Below are positions 38,156-50,704 of a DNA stretch of 64,000 bases, one piece after another. The stretch's first letter is position 1. Each line of letters begins with the position of its first letter. The notes below the pieces were generated by a model. That model ran no database searches. It had not been told where the DNA came from and saw nothing but the letters and a program-made list of their open reading frames with translations. Where the stretch lies: positions 320,656,147 through 320,720,146 of the forward strand of contig NC_134455.1 of assembly GCF_047948215.1 (NCBI RefSeq). Reading direction: 5' to 3'. Source of the DNA: Lycorma delicatula. Taxonomy: Eukaryota > Arthropoda > Insecta > Hemiptera > Fulgoridae. Made by a program: the position numbers and the translations under genes.

Positions 38156-40480
38156 ATGTATAATTTTTTTGTATTGTTTTAATGATATAAAAATAATAAT
38201 TATTAAATGTTATATCATTAAAACAATTATTGTTTGTAATAATTATCTTTTGTAATATTTTAATTGTTAGTGGTATAATTATTTATATTTACACTGTTAA
38301 AAATTAAGGTTTTTAATAATTGTGGGTATTTTTCCTTTTAATTTTGCAGAGTGTTATATGAATACGTTTAAAAAACATTTATTATTCGGGAAAAAATATT
38401 TGCAATTAATATTTATACAAATAAGCATGACAGAGAATCTCATCTGACGTTATGAAAATCATGTTATTTGTAACTAGTTAAATATAAATATATAGTATCC
38501 ATGGAAATAAATTTTAAATTAGTATAGTATCCATGGATATAAATTATTAATTTGTTTTGTTTAACATTTAAATAAATTTTAGCAATCATCATTCTTTTAA
38601 AGTAATATCCACCAGGTTGTTTTAGTGGTACCCAAATTCTCTGATTTTAAATTCAAGTGTTCCAGCATTCAAGCCGTACTCCTTCTATTAAAATACAAAC
38701 TAAATATTGCTGTTGGTTTTGTTTTGTTAGGATGACACACAGTTAGGATATCCTATAGATATGATTAGATGAAGATTATCCACTAACATACAAATAACAT
38801 CACATGTTTTAGTGTTTTGGGCAATTTATAATTATTTATCTCTTTGTAGAATATCAAGGTTGTCGTTTAATATTAATACTCTTGAAAGTATGGTGACTGA
38901 AATTGCGTTCATTTTATATTTGTGAGCATGTGCTTACATGTGTTAAAAGTACCAACAGTTATTGAAAGATTACAATGATATCATAAACTGTAGTGTACAA
39001 TTCTCATAATTGTGTCATTACTTCGGCTCAAAAACACAAAAGGTACTGTAATAAAAATATAACTGTTTTTCAAAAAAAGATTGTTACATATAAAACAGTA
39101 AGACACTAGGTCAAAAACTCTTATAATTTAGAACTCACTTTAAAAAAAATACTTGTTAAATATATTTGACAGATTGTACACAATGTTTCAGGGTTCCATA
39201 AGAGAAGCAAAAAATAACATTACAAAAATCTTACCCAACTGATTTCATTAATAATGTAATTAACATATTTATTTTTATAAATAATTTTAATGTAAAAATC
39301 AAATAATTTATGTAATATTTTTTTTTTATTATATTATAATTATTGAAAAAATTATATGTATAAACTACTTTAATTAATCTCAGGAAATCAGTTGTTAATA
39401 TTTTTGTTTATTTCAAGAGATTTTAGAAGGTTTGCCGAAAAGAGATAGTAATAATTACTATTTTTTATTGTTTTAAAGATATTTAAAAAATTATGTCTAA
39501 ATTACCTGGATTTTGGAAAGTGAATTACTATTTAATAAGATTTATAAAAATTAGCATTAAAAAAGATAACATCTAATCTTATTTAACACATATTAAATAA
39601 AACTAAAGGAATATAAATATATAGTTTCCATAGAAATAAATTTTTATTTCTAATATAAATTTGTATTGTTTGTAATTTTAAATAAATTTAACCAATTATC
39701 ATTTTTTAATATTCTAGAATATCCACCTGGTTGGTATAGTGGTAAAAGTGTCTTCCCAAATCAGCTGATTTACAAGTCGACAGTTACAGATAAGAGGAGT
39801 TTCTTTTTAATAAATTTGAGCCGGTTTTGGTGGTTGGGATTCAATTAAGCGCACTTAATATCATCCTCTTTCATCGACATAAGCAATACTTCAATCGACT
39901 GCTGATGGCAGAACAGGTAAAAGTGAGAACAAAACATTCTAGAATATAGTTTTTGAAATTTTAATTGTCTATCAAGATATCAATTAAAACTATGATTTAT
40001 AATTAACATGCAGTTAAAAAAGAATTCATATATTTTTTATGTAAAAGGTTTCCTTTGAATTTTGTGATTTGTTTTTCCTTAAATGGTTTCTGAATTATTG
40101 TAGTAATCTACTACTGCTGCTTTCTCTGAAAATACATACTGTATTTATTAGCGAGGGTTAACTAAGATTAATCTTGTGATTACCCTAGAAGAACAGTTGC
40201 AGCAATCCTCCTGGTCAAAGCAATATTTGTCAATATAGTTCATGATCTGATGGTGGAATCAACTTTTTATGGTGTTGTAATATTAACAAACAGATTGGTA
40301 TTGGTCTATTAGTTTTATGTTTGCTTCTAGTATGAGCATTACCTCTTGTTGGATATGAAAATCGCTGTAAAGTTCATGTTATATATAAAGAAATGATAAA
40401 AGTTAAATTATTTAATATTTATTTAAACTATGGTATTAATCAATTTTAACAAGAATACTTAAAAAACCTATTTTTTTCAA
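38156..40480 (+). repeat. Satellite unit U18, hybrid between subfamilies
   Basis: 2325 bp. The first 1.25 kb follows U17. After a small deletion at about 39425 the sequence takes edge-subfamily features: SINE B with ATAAGAGGAGTTTC, GACTGCTGATGGCAG, and TACTGCTGCTTTCTCTG in the tail. The short open frame across SINE B starts with TTG and is not a gene. Confidence 0.92.
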
Positions 40481-42732
40481 ATGTCTTATTTTTTAGATTG
40501 TTTTAATGATATAAAAATAATAATTATTAAATGTTATATCATTAAAACACATATTGTTAGTAATAATTATCTTTTGTAATATTTTAAAACTTAGTGGTAT
40601 AATTATTTATATTTACACTGTTAAAAATTAGGGTTTTTAATAATTGTGTAATATTCTTCCATTTAATTTTGCGGAGTATAATATAAATACGTTAATAAAA
40701 ACATTCATTATTCGGGAAGAAATATATATACAAATAAGCATTACAGAGAATCTCATCTGTAGTTATGAAAATCATTTTATTTGTAACTTGTTAAATATAA
40801 ATATATAGTATCCATGGAAATAAATTTTTAATTTTTATTGTTTAATATTTTAAATAAATTTTAGCAATTATCTTTCTTTTAACATTTTATAATATCCACC
40901 GGGTTGGTCTAGTGGTACCCAAATTATCTGATTTGAAATTCAAGAGTTCTAGCATTCAAGTCGTACTCCTATTAAAATACAAACAGAACATTGCTGTTGG
41001 TTTTGTTTTGTTTTGTTTTGTTTTGTTAGGAGGACACACAGTTAGGATATCCTATAGATATGGTTAGATGAACATTATCCATCTAAAATACAAATAACAT
41101 CACGTGTTTTGCGCTATTTATAATTATTTATTTCTTTGTAGAATATCAAGGTTGTCGTTACATATTAATACGAATGTATGGTGACTGAAATTGTGTTATC
41201 GAACACTAGTTGTACAAACAGTTATTGAAAAAATTACAATGAAATTATAAACTGTAGTTTACGATTCTCATAAATGCATCATTACTTCGGCTCAAAAACA
41301 AAAGGTACTGTAATATAAATATCACTGTTTTCCAAAAAAAGTTTGTTACATAAAAAACAGTAAGACACTAGATCAAAAACAATTAATTTACAATTTCCTT
41401 TAAAAAAAAATACTTGTTCAATATATTTGACAGATAGTACACAATGTTTTAGGGTTCCATACAAGAAGAATAAAATAAAAACATTTCAAAAATCTTACCC
41501 GACTGACTTCATTAATAATAAAATAAATATTTTTTTTTTTTAAATAATTTTAATGTAAAAATCAACTAATTTATGTAATAGTTATTTATTATTATTTTTT
41601 AAATAAATTGTCAGGAAATCGGTTGTTAATATTTTTGTGTATTTCTAGAGATTTCAGAAACGTCTAATCTATCATCAAAGCTTAGAGGTTTTGACGAAAA
41701 TAATTGAGTGTAATAATTACTATTTTTATAGATTTAAGATATTTCAAAAATTATGTCTAAATTACCTGGGTTTTGGAAAGTGAATTACTATTTAATAAGA
41801 TTTATAAAAGTTAGCATTACAAAAGATCAACATGTAATCTTATTTAACACATATTAAATGAAACTAAAGGAATATAAATATATAGTTTCCATAGAAAAAT
41901 TTTTATTTCTAATATAAATTTGTATTGTTTTAAATAAATTTAACCAATTATCATTTTTTAATATTCTAGAATATCCACCTGGTTGGTATAGTGGTGAAAG
42001 TGTCTTCCCAAATCAGCTGATTTACAAGTCGACAGTTACAAATAAGAGGAGTTTCTTTTTAATAAATTTGAGCGGGTTTTGGTGGTTGGGATTCAATTAA
42101 GCGCACTTAATATCATCCTCTTTCATCGACATAAGCAATACTTCAATCGACTGCTGATGGCAGAACAGGTAAAAGTGAGAACAAAACATTCTAGAATATA
42201 GTTATTGAAATTTTAATTGTCTATCAAGATATCAATTAAAACTATGATTTATAATTAACATGCAGTTAAAAAAGAATTCATATATTTTTTATGTAAAAGG
42301 TTTCCTTTGAATTTTGTGATTTGTTTTTCCTTAAATGGTTTCTGAATTATTGTAGTAATCTACTACTGCTGCTTTCTCTGAAAATACATACTGTATTTAT
42401 TAGCGAGGGTTAACTAAGATTAATCTTGTGATTACCCTAGAAGAACAGTTGCAGCAATCCTCCCGGTCAAAGCAATATTTGTCAATATAGTTCATGATCT
42501 GATGGTGGAATCAAATTTTTATGGTGTTGTAATTTTAAGAAACAGATTGGTATTGGTCTATTAGTTTTATGTTTGCTTCTAGTATGAGCATTACCTCTTG
42601 TTGGGTATGAAAATCGCTGTAAAGTTCATGTTATATATAAAGAAATGATAAAAGTTAAATTATTTGATATTTATTTAAACTATGGTATTAATCAATTTTA
42701 ACAAGAATACTTAAAAAACCTATTTTTTTCAA
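40481..42732 (+). repeat. Satellite unit U19 (edge subfamily)
   Basis: 2252 bp and clearly diverged from U1-U17: five TTTTG repeats, SINE A head TTGGTCTAGTGG, loss of the GC palindrome, and GAAGAAATATATATAC in place of AAAAAATATTTGC. It is nearly identical to U20 and U21. Confidence 0.95.
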
Positions 42733-44984
42733 ATGTCTTATTTTTTAGATTGTTTTAATGATATAAAAATAATAATTATTAAATGTTATATCATTAAAAC
42801 ACATATTGTTAGTAATAATTATCTTTTGTAATATTTTAAAACTTAGTGGTATAATTATTTATATTTACACTGTTAAAAATTAGGGTTTTTAATAATTGTG
42901 TAATATTCTTCCATTTAATTTTGCGGAGTATAATATAAATACGTTAATAAAAACATTCATTATTCGGGAAGAAATATATATACAAATAAGCATTACAGAG
43001 AATCTCATCTGTAGTTATGAAAATCATTTTATTTGTAACTTGTTAAATATAAATATATAGTATCCATGGAAATAAATTTTTAATTTTTATTGTTTAATAT
43101 TTTAAATAAATTTTAGCAATTATCTTTCTTTTAACATTTTATAATATCCACCGGGTTGGTCTAGTGGTACCCAAATTATCTGATTTGAAATTCAAGAGTT
43201 CTAGCATTCAAGTCGTACTCCTATTAAAATACAAACAGAACATTGCTGTTGGTTTTGTTTTGTTTTGTTTTGTTTTGTTAGGAGGACACACAGTTAGGAT
43301 ATCCTATAGATATGGTTAGATGAACATTATCCATCTAAAATACAAATAACATCACGTGTTTTGCGCTATTTATAATTATTTATTTCTTTGTAGAATATCA
43401 AGGTTGTCGTTACATATTAATACGAATGTATGGTGACTGAAATTGTGTTATCGAACACTAGTTGTACAAACAGTTATTGAAAAAATTACAATGAAATTAT
43501 AAACTGTAGTTTACGATTCTCATAAATGCATCATTACTTCGGCTCAAAAACAAAAGGTACTGTAATATAAATATCACTGTTTTCCAAAAAAAGTTTGTTA
43601 CATAAAAAACAGTAAGACACTAGATCAAAAACAATTAATTTACAATTTCCTTTAAAAAAAAATACTTGTTCAATATATTTGACAGATAGTACACAATGTT
43701 TTAGGGTTCCATACAAGAAGAATAAAATAAAAACATTTCAAAAATCTTACCCGACTGACTTCATTAATAATAAAATAAATATTTTTTTTTTTTAAATAAT
43801 TTTAATGTAAAAATCAACTAATTTATGTAATAGTTATTTATTATTATTTTTTAAATAAATTGTCAGGAAATCGGTTGTTAATATTTTTGTGTATTTCTAG
43901 AGATTTCAGAAACGTCTAATCTATCATCAAAGCTTAGAGGTTTTGACGAAAATAATTGAGTGTAATAATTACTATTTTTATAGATTTAAGATATTTCAAA
44001 AATTATGTCTAAATTACCTGGGTTTTGGAAAGTGAATTACTATTTAATAAGATTTATAAAAGTTAGCATTACAAAAGATCAACATGTAATCTTATTTAAC
44101 ACATATTAAATGAAACTAAAGGAATATAAATATATAGTTTCCATAGAAAAATTTTTATTTCTAATATAAATTTGTATTGTTTTAAATAAATTTAACCAAT
44201 TATCATTTTTTAATATTCTAGAATATCCACCTGGTTGGTATAGTGGTGAAAGTGTCTTCCCAAATCAGCTGATTTACAAGTCGACAGTTACAAATAAGAG
44301 GAGTTTCTTTTTAATAAATTTGAGCGGGTTTTGGTGGTTGGGATTCAATTAAGCGCACTTAATATCATCCTCTTTCATCGACATAAGCAATACTTCAATC
44401 GACTGCTGATGGCAGAACAGGTAAAAGTGAGAACAAAACATTCTAGAATATAGTTATTGAAATTTTAATTGTCTATCAAGATATCAATTAAAACTATGAT
44501 TTATAATTAACATGCAGTTAAAAAAGAATTCATATATTTTTTATGTAAAAGGTTTCCTTTGAATTTTGTGATTTGTTTTTCCTTAAATGGTTTCTGAATT
44601 ATTGTAGTAATCTACTACTGCTGCTTTCTCTGAAAATACATACTGTATTTATTAGCGAGGGTTAACTAAGATTAATCTTGTGATTACCCTAGAAGAACAG
44701 TTGCAGCAATCCTCCCGGTCAAAGCAATATTTGTCAATATAGTTCATGATCTGATGGTGGAATCAAATTTTTATGGTGTTGTAATTTTAAGAAACAGATT
44801 GGTATTGGTCTATTAGTTTTATGTTTGCTTCTAGTATGAGCATTACCTCTTGTTGGGTATGAAAATCGCTGTAAAGTTCATGTTATATATAAAGAAATGA
44901 TAAAAGTTAAATTATTTGATATTTATTTAAACTATGGTATTAATCAATTTTAACAAGAATACTTAAAAAACCTATTTTTTTCAA
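42733..44984 (+). repeat. Satellite unit U20 (edge subfamily)
   Basis: 2252 bp, the same length as U19, with no difference noticed over most of its length. The recurring minus-strand frame of 60 codons seen in U19-U21 simply reflects this identity. Confidence 0.95.
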
Positions 44985-47245
44985 ATGTCTTATTTTTTAG
45001 ATTGTTTTAATGATATAAAAATAATAATTATTAAATGTTATATCATTAAAACACATATTGTTAGTAATAATTATCTTTTGTAATATTTTAAAACTTAGTG
45101 GTATAATTATTTATATTTACACTGTTAAAAATTAGGGTTTTTAATAATTGTGTAATATTCTTCCATTTAATTTTGCGGAGTATAATATAAATACGTTAAT
45201 AAAAACATTCATTATTCGGGAAGAAATATATATACAAATAAGCATTACAGAGAATCTCATCTGTAGTTATGAAAATCATTTTATTTGTAACTTGTTAAAT
45301 ATAAATATATAGTATCCATGGAAATAAATTTTTAATTTTTATTGTTTAATATTTTAAATAAATTTTAGCAATTATCTTTCTTTTAACATTTTATAATATC
45401 CACCGGGTTGGTCTAGTGGTACCCAAATTATCTGATTTGAAATTCAAGAGTTCTAGCATTCAAGTCGTACTCCTATTAAAATACAAACAGAACATTGCTG
45501 TTGGTTTTGTTTTGTTTTGTTTTGTTTTGTTAGGAGGACACACAGTTAGGATATCCTATAGATATGGTTAGATGAACATTATCCATCTAAAATACAAATA
45601 ACATCACGTGTTTTGCGCTATTTATAATTATTTATTTCTTTGTAGAATATCAAGGTTGTCGTTACATATTAATACGAATGTATGGTGACTGAAATTGTGT
45701 TATCGAACACTAGTTGTACAAACAGTTATTGAAAAAATTACAATGAAATTATAAACTGTAGTTTACGATTCTCATAAATGCATCATTACTTCGGCTCAAA
45801 AACAAAAGGTACTGTAATATAAATATCACTGTTTTCCAAAAAAAGTTTGTTACATAAAAAACAGTAAGACACTAGATCAAAAACAATTAATTTACAATTT
45901 CCTTTAAAAAAAAATACTTGTTCAATATATTTGACAGATAGTACACAATGTTTTAGGGTTCCATACAAGAAGAAAAAAATAAAAACATTTCAAAAATCTT
46001 ACCCGACTGACTTCATTAATAATAAAATAAATATTTTTTTTTTTTAAATAATTTTAATGTAAAAATCAACTAATTTATGTAATAGTTATTTATTATTATT
46101 TTTTAAATAAATTGTCAGGAAATCGGTTGTTAATATTTTTGTGTATTTCTAGAGATTTCAGAAACATCTAATCTATCATCAAAGCTTAGAGGTTTTGACG
46201 AAAATAATTGAGTGTAATAATTACTATTTTTATAGATTTAAGATATTTCAAAAATTATGTCTAAATTACCTGGGTTTTGGAAAGTGAATTACTATTTAAT
46301 AAGATTTATAAAAGTTAGCATTACAAAAGATCAACATGTAATCTTATTTAACACATATTAAATGAAACTAAAGGAATATAAATATATAGTTTCCATAGAA
46401 ATAAATTTTTATTTCTAATATAAATTTGTATTGTTTGTAATTTTAAATAAAATTAACCAATTATCATTTTTTAATATTCTAGAATATCCACCTGGTTGGT
46501 ATAGTGGTGAAAGTGTCTTCCCAAATCAGCTGATTTACAAGTCGACAGTTACAGATAAGAGGAGTTTCTTTTTAATAAATTTGAGCGGGTTTTGGTGGTT
46601 GGGATTCAATTAAGCGCACTTAATATCATCCTCTTTCATCGACATAAGCAATACTTCAATCGACTGCTGATGGCAGAACAGGTAAAAGTGAGAACAAAAC
46701 ATTCTAGAATATAGTTATTGAAATTTTAATTGTCTATCAAGATATCAATTAAAACTATGATTTATAATTAACATGCAGTTAAAAAAGAATTCATATATTT
46801 TTTATGTAAAAGGTTTCCTTTGAATTTTGTGATTTGTTTTTCCTTAAATGGTTTCTGAATTATTGTAGTAATCTACTACTGCTGCTTTCTCTGAAAATAC
46901 ATACTGTATTTATTAGCGAGGGTTAACTAAGATTAATCTTGTGATTACCCTAGAAGAACAGTTGCAGCAATCCTCCCGGTCAAAGCAATATTTGTCAATA
47001 TAGTTCATGATCTGATGGTGGAATCAAATTTTTATGGTGTTGTAATTTTAAGAAACAGATTGGTATTGGTCTATTAGTTTTATGTTTGCTTCTAGTATGA
47101 GCATTACCTCTTGTTGGGTATGAAAATCGCTGTAAAGTTCATGTTATATATAAAGAAATGATAAAAGTTAAATTATTTGATATTTATTTAAACTATGGTA
47201 TTAATCAATTTTAACAAGAATACTTAAAAAACCTAGTTTTTTCAA
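44985..47245 (+). repeat. Satellite unit U21 (edge subfamily)
   Basis: 2261 bp. Differs from U19/U20 by a few changes (GAAAAAAATAAAAAC, GAAACATCTAATC); its second leader has the fuller CATAGAAATAAA and TTGTTTGTAATTTTAA, like U18. Confidence 0.94.
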
Positions 47246-48436
47246 ATGTATTATTTTTTAGATTGTTTTAATGATATAAAAATAATAATTATTAAATGTT
47301 ATATCATTAAAACACATTGTTTGTAATTATCTTTTGTAATATTTTAAAACTTAGTGGTATAATTATTTATATTTACACTGTTAAAAATTAGGGTTTTTAA
47401 TAATTGTGTAATATTCTTCCATTTAATTTTGCGGAGTATAATATAAATACGTTAATAAAAACATTCATTATTCGGGAAAAAATATTTGCAATTAATATTT
47501 ATACAAATAAGCATGAAAGAGAATCTCATCTGAAGTTATGAAAATCATTTTATTTGTAACTTGTTAAATATAAATATATAGTATCCATGGAAATAAATTT
47601 TTAATTTTTATTGTTTAATATTTTAAATAAATTTTAGCAATTATCTTTCTTTTAACATTTTATAATATCCACCGGGTTGGTCTAGTGGTACCCAAATTAT
47701 CTGATTTGAAATTCAAGAGTTCTAGCATTCAAGTCGTACTCCTATTAAAATACAAACAGAACATTGCTGTTGGTTTTGTTTTGTTTTGTTTTGTTTTGTT
47801 AGGAGGACACACAGTTAGGATATCCTATAGATATGGTTAGATGAACATTATCCATCTAAAATACAAATAACATCACGTGTTTTGCGCTATTTATAATTAT
47901 TTATTTCTTTGTAGAATATCAAGGTTGTAGTTACATATTAATACGAATGTATGGTGACTGAAATTGTGTTATCGAACACTAGTTGTACAAACAGTTATTG
48001 AAAAAATTACAATGAAATTATAAAGTGTAGTTTACGATTCTCATAAATGCATCATTACTTCGGCTCAAAAACAAAAGGTACTGTTTTCCAAAAAAAGTTT
48101 GTTACATAAAAAACAGTAAGACACTAGATCAAAAACAATTAATTTACAATTTCCTTTAAAAAAAATACTTGTTAAATATATTTGACAGATAGTACACAAT
48201 GTTTTAGGGTTCCATACAAGAACCAAAAAATAAAAACATTACAAAAATCTTACCCGACTGACTTCATTAATAATATAATAAACATATGATTTTTTAAAAA
48301 TAATTTTAATGTAAAAATCAACTAATTTATGTAATAGTTATTTATTATTATTTTTTAAGTAAATTGTCAGGAAATCGGTTCTTAATATTTTTGTGTATTT
48401 CTAGAGATTTCAGAAACATCTAATCTGTCATCAAAG
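47246..48436 (+). repeat. Satellite unit U22, cut off at the array end
   Basis: Only the first half (about 1.19 kb) is present. The head retains AAAAAATATTTGCAATTAA like the inner units, although its body belongs to the edge subfamily. It breaks off after CATCAAAG, where retrotransposon sequence begins. Confidence 0.93.
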
Positions 48437-48624
48437 GTTTTAAACCGGATGTTTATATTTTTACGTAGTATAGGGTTAATGCAAAAAATTTAATAAGTAT
48501 GTATTGTCCTATGTATTGTTTTTGTTATCCGAGTAGGGAGCCTTTTACACTCCCTATCGGATTTTTTTTTTGTTTTTTTTTGTTTTTTTTTTCCTTCCTG
48601 TATATATATATATATATATATTAA

Positions 48625-48655
<31 letters not shown>

Positions 48656-48973
48656 TCTGTGATATTAGTTGTAAGATTTTTGTGATATTAGTTTTAAGTT
48701 TTATCTCCTTTTTTAGTTTTAAGTTTTATTTATTTTTAATGTGATAGTTTTTAACATAGTTTTATTTTACATATTAGTGTTTTTGTTATCCGAGAATGGG
48801 CCTTTTACACCCATTCCGAATTTTGTTTCTGTGATAGTAGTTTTAAGTATTAATTTTATCTAAAAACCTTAAATTATTTTTATTTTTATAATTATTTTTA
48901 TTTAATTATCTATTTATTTATTTTCCGGGCGATGATAACGTACTTCCGTTTTTCGCCCCAAGAAAAAAAAAAA
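48437..48973 (+). mobile_element. 5'-truncated copy of the non-LTR retrotransposon (3' end only)
   Basis: Matches the last 18 codons of ORF2 and the 3' UTR of the following element: TTTAAACCGGATGTTT against TTTAACCCGGATGTTT, then GGGTTAATGCAAAAAATTTA. The three 3' UTR hairpins are present (48528-48561, 48789-48819, 48927-48958) and it ends in 11 A. Enough substitutions separate it from the neighbour to make it an independent insertion. A TA microsatellite and long T runs lie at about 48600-48650. No target-site duplication is visible. Confidence 0.9.
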
Positions 48974-49309
48974 CTTTACATTATACACATATACTACACC
49001 AAGAACACTACATAAATTACAACATACACACTTACACAATTACACAACAACATCCTACACTGATATTTCTTACATTAACACTCGGTGGTGTTGCGACATC
49101 TTACGAAACGCAACCGTAACCCAAGGTGGGAACAAATCGTGCCGATGGGTGAATGGCTCTACGTAGTGAGTCTTGAACGATGTCCTCTGGGCACCAGGGC
49201 GAACCCAGTTGTACTTAGCTCTAGCTCCAGTACGCGTGCGCTCTGCTGGAGTGGTCCATTTTTTGCCGGTACTCGTGGGACCAAAATTTCAGTTCCAACA
49301 ATAAACACA
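48974..49309 (+). other. 5' UTR of the retrotransposon
   Basis: C/A-rich leader with many ACA and CAC words up to about 49080, followed by sequence that is open in the ORF1 frame and has an alternative ATG at 49145. Non-LTR elements normally keep an internal promoter here, but I cannot point to a specific motif. Confidence 0.6.
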
Positions 49310-50656
49310 ATGATGGTTGGTGGTCCATCTGAAAAAACCACCAAATTATGTCTTGCGAAGAGACCTCGGTCAGCTTTGTCTGACGAGGATAAAAGTCCTA
49401 TGGAAGAGAACTACAAATCTTTAGACTTGAACACTAAAAATATTCGATTCATTGTTCTCCGAAATAGTCAGGAAGGTGGCTCCCTCCAAAAGGTTTCACC
49501 TTTCCTTATAAATAAAACTCTAACAGGTGCAAGTGGCTCCCCAAAGAACATCAGGAAATTACGCGACGGATCGATTCTGGTTGAAACATTCAACGACGAA
49601 CAGAGTCGATCAATCTTACGTCTCCGTAATATGGGTGGTATAAATATAAGTGCTGAAAGCCACAAAACTTTAAATACGAGCAGGGGTGTAATTTTTTGTA
49701 GAGACCTTCTGGATATAGATATCTCGGAAATAGTCGATGAGCTTTGCCACCAAGATGTTGTTGAGGTGAAACATATAATGAGACGGCAGAACGGAACAGA
49801 AGAACCGACACCGTCTCTTATATTAACATTCAATCTCCCTGTTCCACCAGAAAAGATTAAAGTGGGTTACCTCTCGGTTCGGGTACGACCATTCATACCC
49901 AACCCACGGCGATGTTTCAGATGCCAAGGTTTTGGTCATACTACAACATCTTGCACGAAAACTGAGATCTGTGCTCGATGTGGTAAAGAAGGTCACAACG
50001 ACACTAACTGCAAAGAAATTGAAAAATGTGCAAACTACTGCAGTGGTCCACATACAGCTCGCTCCCGAGATTGCCCAACTTTTAAAGAAGAAAAGGCAAT
50101 TCTCAAAATCTGTACGGAGCAAAACCTATCTTTTCCGGCTGCACGTAGAGAATATAAAAAGATAAACAACTCACGGAACCTGGTTAAACCAGACGTATCT
50201 TTTGCCACCGCTACAACTAAACAAATTTCTACAAATGCTAATAATCAGCAGTGCGGATCCTGCAATGAGCTTAAAAAACTTGTTCAGGTGCTATCTGATC
50301 AAGTAGCTTCACTTACAGCCACTATCTCAGAGCTGACAAAAATGAATAAAAAGTCCTCCGTCGCAGCTAGTGAATCAAACAGTATGATACATACGAAAGT
50401 TCCTATTCCCAAAATCGTACCGCCACGAATAGCGACTATCACAGCTGGCAGTAAGCCACCTAATAAGCTCCCCATAAAGGGAACCCACGTAACTATCTCT
50501 TCTGGGATGTCAACTACAGCATCCCATTCAAATAAATCTCCTCCACCATCACCTCATATACTGGAGGATATGGTTGAAGAACCACCCGACCCTAGGGCAT
50601 CGGAGTTCTTTAAAATAAAAAATTCAAAAAAGAAAAACCGAATCACGTACAACTAA
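49310..50656 (+). CDS. ORF1, Gag-like nucleic-acid-binding protein
   Basis: Predicted 448-residue protein that would coat element RNA in the retrotransposition particle. Three zinc knuckles lie in the middle: C202-X2-C-X4-H-X4-C215, C221-X2-C-X4-H-X4-C234, and a third from C240 (C-X3-C-X3-H-X6-C), where one extra residue separates the first two cysteines. A basic KRPR stretch lies near the start. Residues about 318-345 have spaced leucines (ELKKLVQVLSDQV) that could form a coiled coil for multimerisation, and the C-terminus is rich in Pro, Ser and Lys. I chose the ATG with A at -3; the frame is open upstream, and ATG at 49145 would add 55 residues. ORF1 is intact, unlike ORF2, which begins 48 nt downstream. 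Confidence 0.88.
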   Translation: MMVGGPSEKTTKLCLAKRPRSALSDEDKSPMEENYKSLDLNTKNIRFIVLRNSQEGGSLQKVSPFLINKTLTGASGSPKNIRKLRDGSILVETFNDEQSRSILRLRNMGGINISAESHKTLNTSRGVIFCRDLLDIDISEIVDELCHQDVVEVKHIMRRQNGTEEPTPSLILTFNLPVPPEKIKVGYLSVRVRPFIPNPRRCFRCQGFGHTTTSCTKTEICARCGKEGHNDTNCKEIEKCANYCSGPHTARSRDCPTFKEEKAILKICTEQNLSFPAARREYKKINNSRNLVKPDVSFATATTKQISTNANNQQCGSCNELKKLVQVLSDQVASLTATISELTKMNKKSSVAASESNSMIHTKVPIPKIVPPRIATITAGSKPPNKLPIKGTHVTISSGMSTTASHSNKSPPPSPHILEDMVEEPPDPRASEFFKIKNSKKKNRITYN

Positions 50657-50704
50657 TTTTTATGTAGTTTCCGAAATTTATTTTTTTATTTGTTTTTTAC
50701 ACTT

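Larger units (their letters stand above)
1..48436 (+). repeat. Long-unit satellite array, 22 head-to-tail units of about 2.3 kb
   Basis: A block beginning ATGTATAAT, just after a T-run, recurs at 9, 2384, 4759, 7137, 9484, 11859, 14185, 16560, 18934, 21312, 23689, 25292, 27669, 29286, 31425, 35788, 38156, 40481, 42733, 44985 and 47246; the start of one unit near 33.7 kb is lost. Complete units are 2325-2378 bp, falling to 2252-2261 bp at the right edge. Neighbouring units differ by scattered substitutions and small indels, as expected for a satellite homogenised by unequal exchange. All units are in the same orientation. There is no coding potential: the longest ATG-independent open frames are about 60-80 codons. 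The array starts before the window and stops at a retrotransposon. Heterochromatic location is inference. Confidence 0.97.

Noticed and set aside
39666..39848. 60-codon plus-strand frame across SINE relic B (also at 46431)
   Set aside because: Starts with TTG and consists of SINE and leader sequence; broken in most units.
41282..45968. Identical 60-codon minus-strand frames repeated three times in U19-U21
   Set aside because: Their identity follows from the near identity of the units; they end or shift in other units and have no conserved-protein character.
1..48436. CRISPR array or tandem rRNA/histone genes
   Set aside because: Units are 2.3 kb without short direct repeats and unique spacers, and contain no rRNA- or histone-like sequence.
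1..48436. Helitron-derived tandem repeat
   Set aside because: I found no convincing terminal CTAG-type end with an adjacent hairpin at a constant unit boundary, nor replicase sequence.
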